DNA of 32,165 nt from Ramlibacter sp. (GTDB lineage: Bacteria; Pseudomonadota; Gammaproteobacteria; Burkholderiales; Burkholderiaceae_C). Both the position numbers and the translations under genes were made by a program. The stretch spans positions 1-32,165 of the forward strand of contig JAJTCN010000097.1 in assembly GCA_021323335.1 (NCBI GenBank), in the 5' to 3' direction. Position 1 is the stretch's first letter. Every line of letters begins with the position of its first letter. Under the pieces are notes generated by a model. The model made no database searches and was not told the DNA's origin. It saw nothing but the letters and a program-made list of their open reading frames with translations. Positions 30,114-32,165 of this stretch are shown here, one piece after another.

Positions 30114-30902
30114 TCAAAAGGTGAATTCGTTGTGGCTGGCCAGGAAGGCCTGCGTGCGTGCCTGCTTGGGGTGCTTCAACACCTCGTCCGGCGTGCCCGC
30201 TTCGTGGATGACGCCGTCCGCGATGAACAGCACGCGGTTGGCGTAGTGGTAGGCGAAGCCGATCTCGTGGGTGACCAGCAGCATGGTGCGGCCCTCCTGC
30301 GCCAGCGCGCGGATCACGCCCAGCACCTCGCCCACCAGCTCGGGGTCGAGCGCCGAGGTCGGCTCGTCGAACAGCAGCAGCTCCGGCTCCATGGCCAGGG
30401 CGCGCGCGATCGCCACGCGCTGCTTCTGGCCGCCCGAAAGCCGCGACGGATAGTGGTCCGCCTTCTCCGCCAGGCCGACGCGCCGCAACTGCTCCATCGC
30501 ACGGGCCTGCGCTTCCTCGCGCGGCATGCCGCGGACCGTCCGCAAGCCTTCCATCACGTTGGCGATGGCGGTCATGTGCGGGAACAGGTTGAACTGCTGG
30601 AACACCATGCCCACGCGCTGGCGCACCTGCGTGAGCTCGGCTTCCGGATACGCGATCTCGGTGCTGCCGTCGCGCCGCTTGCGCTCGGTGCCGATGGCGC
30701 GCCCGGCCAGTTCCACGCGGCCGGCGGTCGGCAGCTCCATGAAGTTCAGGCAGCGCAGCAGCGTGCTCTTGCCGGAACCGGAGGCGCCCAGGATGGCGAT
30801 GCGGTCGCCCGGCGCGACGTCGAGGTCGATGCCCTTGAGCACCGGGTCGCGGCCGAAGGACTTGTGCAGCCCGGTCACGCGCAGCAGGGGAGAAGTCGTC
30901 AT
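30114..30902 (-). CDS. Polar amino acid ABC transporter ATPase (GlnQ type)
   Basis: A 262-residue ATPase with all motifs in order: Walker A GASGSGKST (about residue 37), Q-loop VGMVFQQFNLFPHMT, signature LSGGQKQRVAIARAL, Walker B LLLFDEPTSALD, and the switch His in LLVTHEIGFAYHY. The sequence GTERKRRDG in the first third and the overall layout fit the GlnQ/HisP group of polar amino acid importers. It acts at the cytoplasmic face with the two permeases encoded directly upstream. Its ATG follows the permease stop without any gap (TAGATG), indicating coupling. No defect is visible. Confidence 0.93.
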   Translation of the reverse strand: MTTSPLLRVTGLHKSFGRDPVLKGIDLDVAPGDRIAILGASGSGKSTLLRCLNFMELPTAGRVELAGRAIGTERKRRDGSTEIAYPEAELTQVRQRVGMVFQQFNLFPHMTAIANVMEGLRTVRGMPREEAQARAMEQLRRVGLAEKADHYPSRLSGGQKQRVAIARALAMEPELLLFDEPTSALDPELVGEVLGVIRALAQEGRTMLLVTHEIGFAYHYANRVLFIADGVIHEAGTPDEVLKHPKQARTQAFLASHNEFTF

Positions 30903-31424
30903 CTAGTCAGCCCGGCGCAGCCGCCGCTCCAGCGCGTAGGTCGCCTGCACCAGGGGATAGAGCAGCACGAAGAAGATCAGGGCCACCACGGTGTACGCCT
31001 CGATCGGGTTGTAGTTCAGCGAGGCGATCAGCTTGCCCTGCTGCAGCAGCTCCACGTAGGCCACCACGGAAGCCAGCGTCGACATCTTGAAGATCTCGAT
31101 GCCGCGGTTGGTCAGCGGCGGCAGCATGCGGCGCAGCGCCTGCGGCAGGACGACGCGGCGCATGGCTTGCGCATACGTCATGCCGAGCGCGCGGGCGCCC
31201 TCCCACTGCCCGTTGTCGATGGACTGGATGCCGCCACGGTAGATCTCCGCCGAGAAGGCGGCGGAGTTCAGCGAGATGCCGAGCGCTGCGGCCATCAGCG
31301 GGCTGATCTCGAAAGGCGAGATCATCGGGAAGGCGAAATAGAACCAGAGGATCTGCACCAGCACCGGCGTGTTGCGGAAGAACTCCATGAACACGCTGGC
31401 CGGGATGTAGAACAGGCGCCGCGC
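30903..31424 (-). CDS. Polar amino acid ABC permease (second), 5'-truncated
   Basis: The frame contains the second half of a HisM/GlnP-type permease: FMEFFRNTPVLVQILWFYFAFP, SAAFSAEIYRGGIQSI, the ATPase-coupling EAA loop GARALGMTYAQAMRRVVLPQALRRMLPPL and the last membrane spans. Upstream the frame is coding-like for 10 more codons (RRLFYIPASVF) and then hits the TGA of the other permease at 31425-31427. The start codon and about 60-75 N-terminal residues with the first two membrane segments are missing. An ATG at 31390-31394 gives at most 163 residues against about 220-245 in the family. It is unlikely to form a working permease as it stands. Confidence 0.8.
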   Translation of the reverse strand, partial: ARRLFYIPASVFMEFFRNTPVLVQILWFYFAFPMISPFEISPLMAAALGISLNSAAFSAEIYRGGIQSIDNGQWEGARALGMTYAQAMRRVVLPQALRRMLPPLTNRGIEIFKMSTLASVVAYVELLQQGKLIASLNYNPIEAYTVVALIFFVLLYPLVQATYALERRLRRAD

Positions 31425-32102
31425 TCAGTGCACCGTGGTTTCGCCGCTGACGGCGAGGCGGCGCTCGACGCGGTGGACCACCAGGCTGGCCGCGAAGATG
31501 ACCGTGAAGTAGATCAGCGCCACCACCGTGAACACCTCCAGCGGCCGGAAGGTCTTCTGCGCCAGTTCGTTGGCCTGGAACAGCAGGTCGGCGTAGGAGA
31601 CGGTGGCCACCAGCGTGGTGGTCTTCATCAACTCGATGGAGCGCTCCAGGAAGGCGGGGATCATGCGCTTGACCGCCTGCGGCAGGATCACCCGCCGCAT
31701 CGCCTGCGGCTGCGACATGCCCAGCGCCCGCGCCGCTTCCCACTGGCCGCGTTCGATGGACACGATGCCGCCGCGGAACACCTCGGCGAAGAAGGCCGAG
31801 GACTGGATCGAGAAGGTGATGGCCGCCGCCGCGAACGGCGTCATCTCGATGTCCAGGAGCATCGGCAGCGCGAAGAAGAACCAGAACAGCTGCACCAGCG
31901 GCGGCGTGGTGCGGAAGAACTCGATGATGAAGCCGGCCGGCCAGGACTGGGCCTTGCGCGGCGACAGCCGCAGCAGCGCCAGCAGCAGCCCCAGCGGAAC
32001 GCCGAAGGCCAGCGCCGTGCCGGTGACCTTGAGGGTGTTGACCAGCCCCTGCGCCAGCAAGGGCGCATTGGCGATGACGGGCGTGAAGTCCCAGGAGTAC
32101 AT
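31425..32102 (-). CDS. Polar amino acid ABC permease (first)
   Basis: A 225-residue inner-membrane permease of the HisMQ family. The N-terminal LLAQGLVNTLKVTGTALAFGVPLG is the usual first span and the start of the conserved fold; FIIEFFRTTPPLVQLFWFFFALP, SSAFFAEVFRGGIVSI and the EAA loop (EAARALGMSQPQAMRRVILPQAVKRMIPAF) follow. The length is normal. It is the first of two paralogous permeases upstream of the ATPase and lies 24 bp after the end of another minus-strand gene. The ligand is probably a polar or acidic amino acid, by family. Confidence 0.92.
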   Translation of the reverse strand: MYSWDFTPVIANAPLLAQGLVNTLKVTGTALAFGVPLGLLLALLRLSPRKAQSWPAGFIIEFFRTTPPLVQLFWFFFALPMLLDIEMTPFAAAAITFSIQSSAFFAEVFRGGIVSIERGQWEAARALGMSQPQAMRRVILPQAVKRMIPAFLERSIELMKTTTLVATVSYADLLFQANELAQKTFRPLEVFTVVALIYFTVIFAASLVVHRVERRLAVSGETTVH

Positions 32103-32126
32103 GGCTTCGCGCCCGTCCCGGATGCG

Positions 32127-32165
32127 TTAGAGCATTTCCTTCATCACGGGCGGCGAGGCCTTGGG
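32127..32165 (-). CDS. C-terminal end of an upstream gene, probably the transporter's binding protein
   Basis: Only the last 12 codons are in the window (reading PKASPPVMKEML and TAA). They lie 24 bp upstream of the first permease on the same strand, where the periplasmic substrate-binding protein of polar amino acid transporters is usually encoded. The assignment rests on position only. Confidence 0.4.
   Translation of the reverse strand, partial: PKASPPVMKEML

Overview
The window is very GC-rich, gene-dense, chromosomal-type DNA. It most resembles a Burkholderiales bacterium of the Comamonadaceae type (Ramlibacter/Variovorax-like). This is an inference from the three Bug/TctC receptors, the mix of IclR, LysR and TetR regulators next to catabolic genes, and the class of dispersed palindromic repeats. 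No rRNA, tRNA, CRISPR array, phage or transposase gene is visible.

Layout. 1-4 kb: the end of an RNase D-like exonuclease, then a class A penicillin-binding protein and a SUI1/YciH protein (minus strand), then a GH46-like chitosanase with a peptidoglycan-binding domain. 4.1-7.2 kb: a complete tctC-tctB-tctA tripartite tricarboxylate transporter. 7.2-9.5 kb: an Ldh-family dehydrogenase and a LivK-type binding protein. 9.7-13.3 kb: cardiolipin synthase, a broken alpha/beta hydrolase, an L,D-transpeptidase and a DedA membrane protein. 13.4-16.7 kb: an IclR regulator divergent from tctC, a broken RraA-type aldolase and a 5'-truncated 2-hydroxyacid dehydrogenase. 16.8-19.5 kb: a tiny membrane protein, a PLP aminotransferase, a YflT-like stress protein and an SRPBCC protein. 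19.5-25.3 kb: a TetR-led operon of shikimate-pathway look-alikes ending in a tannase/feruloyl esterase lipoprotein. 25.4-28.8 kb: gamma-glutamyltransferase and tctC with a divergent LysR regulator. 28.8-29.3 kb: a four-unit tandem array of palindromes. 29.3-32.2 kb: a broken class IV aminotransferase and a polar amino acid ABC transporter (ATPase and two permeases, one truncated, plus the last codons of an upstream gene).

Two things stand out. First, the TetR operon (20.3-25.3 kb) encodes a type II dehydroquinase homologue and a shikimate dehydrogenase homologue that both lack key substrate-handling residues. They are tightly coupled to an HPPD-like protein with a degenerate metal site and to a dehydroshikimate-dehydratase-like TIM barrel whose metal site is intact. 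The layout resembles quinate or chlorogenate breakdown to protocatechuate, but the residue changes suggest a different, unidentified carbocyclic substrate. Second, at least five genes between 10.9 and 31.4 kb carry what look like small deletions (three internal frameshifting, two removing a 5' end), and a sixth may carry an in-frame one. This is either unusual gene decay or a systematic assembly artefact, and must be settled before these genes are interpreted.
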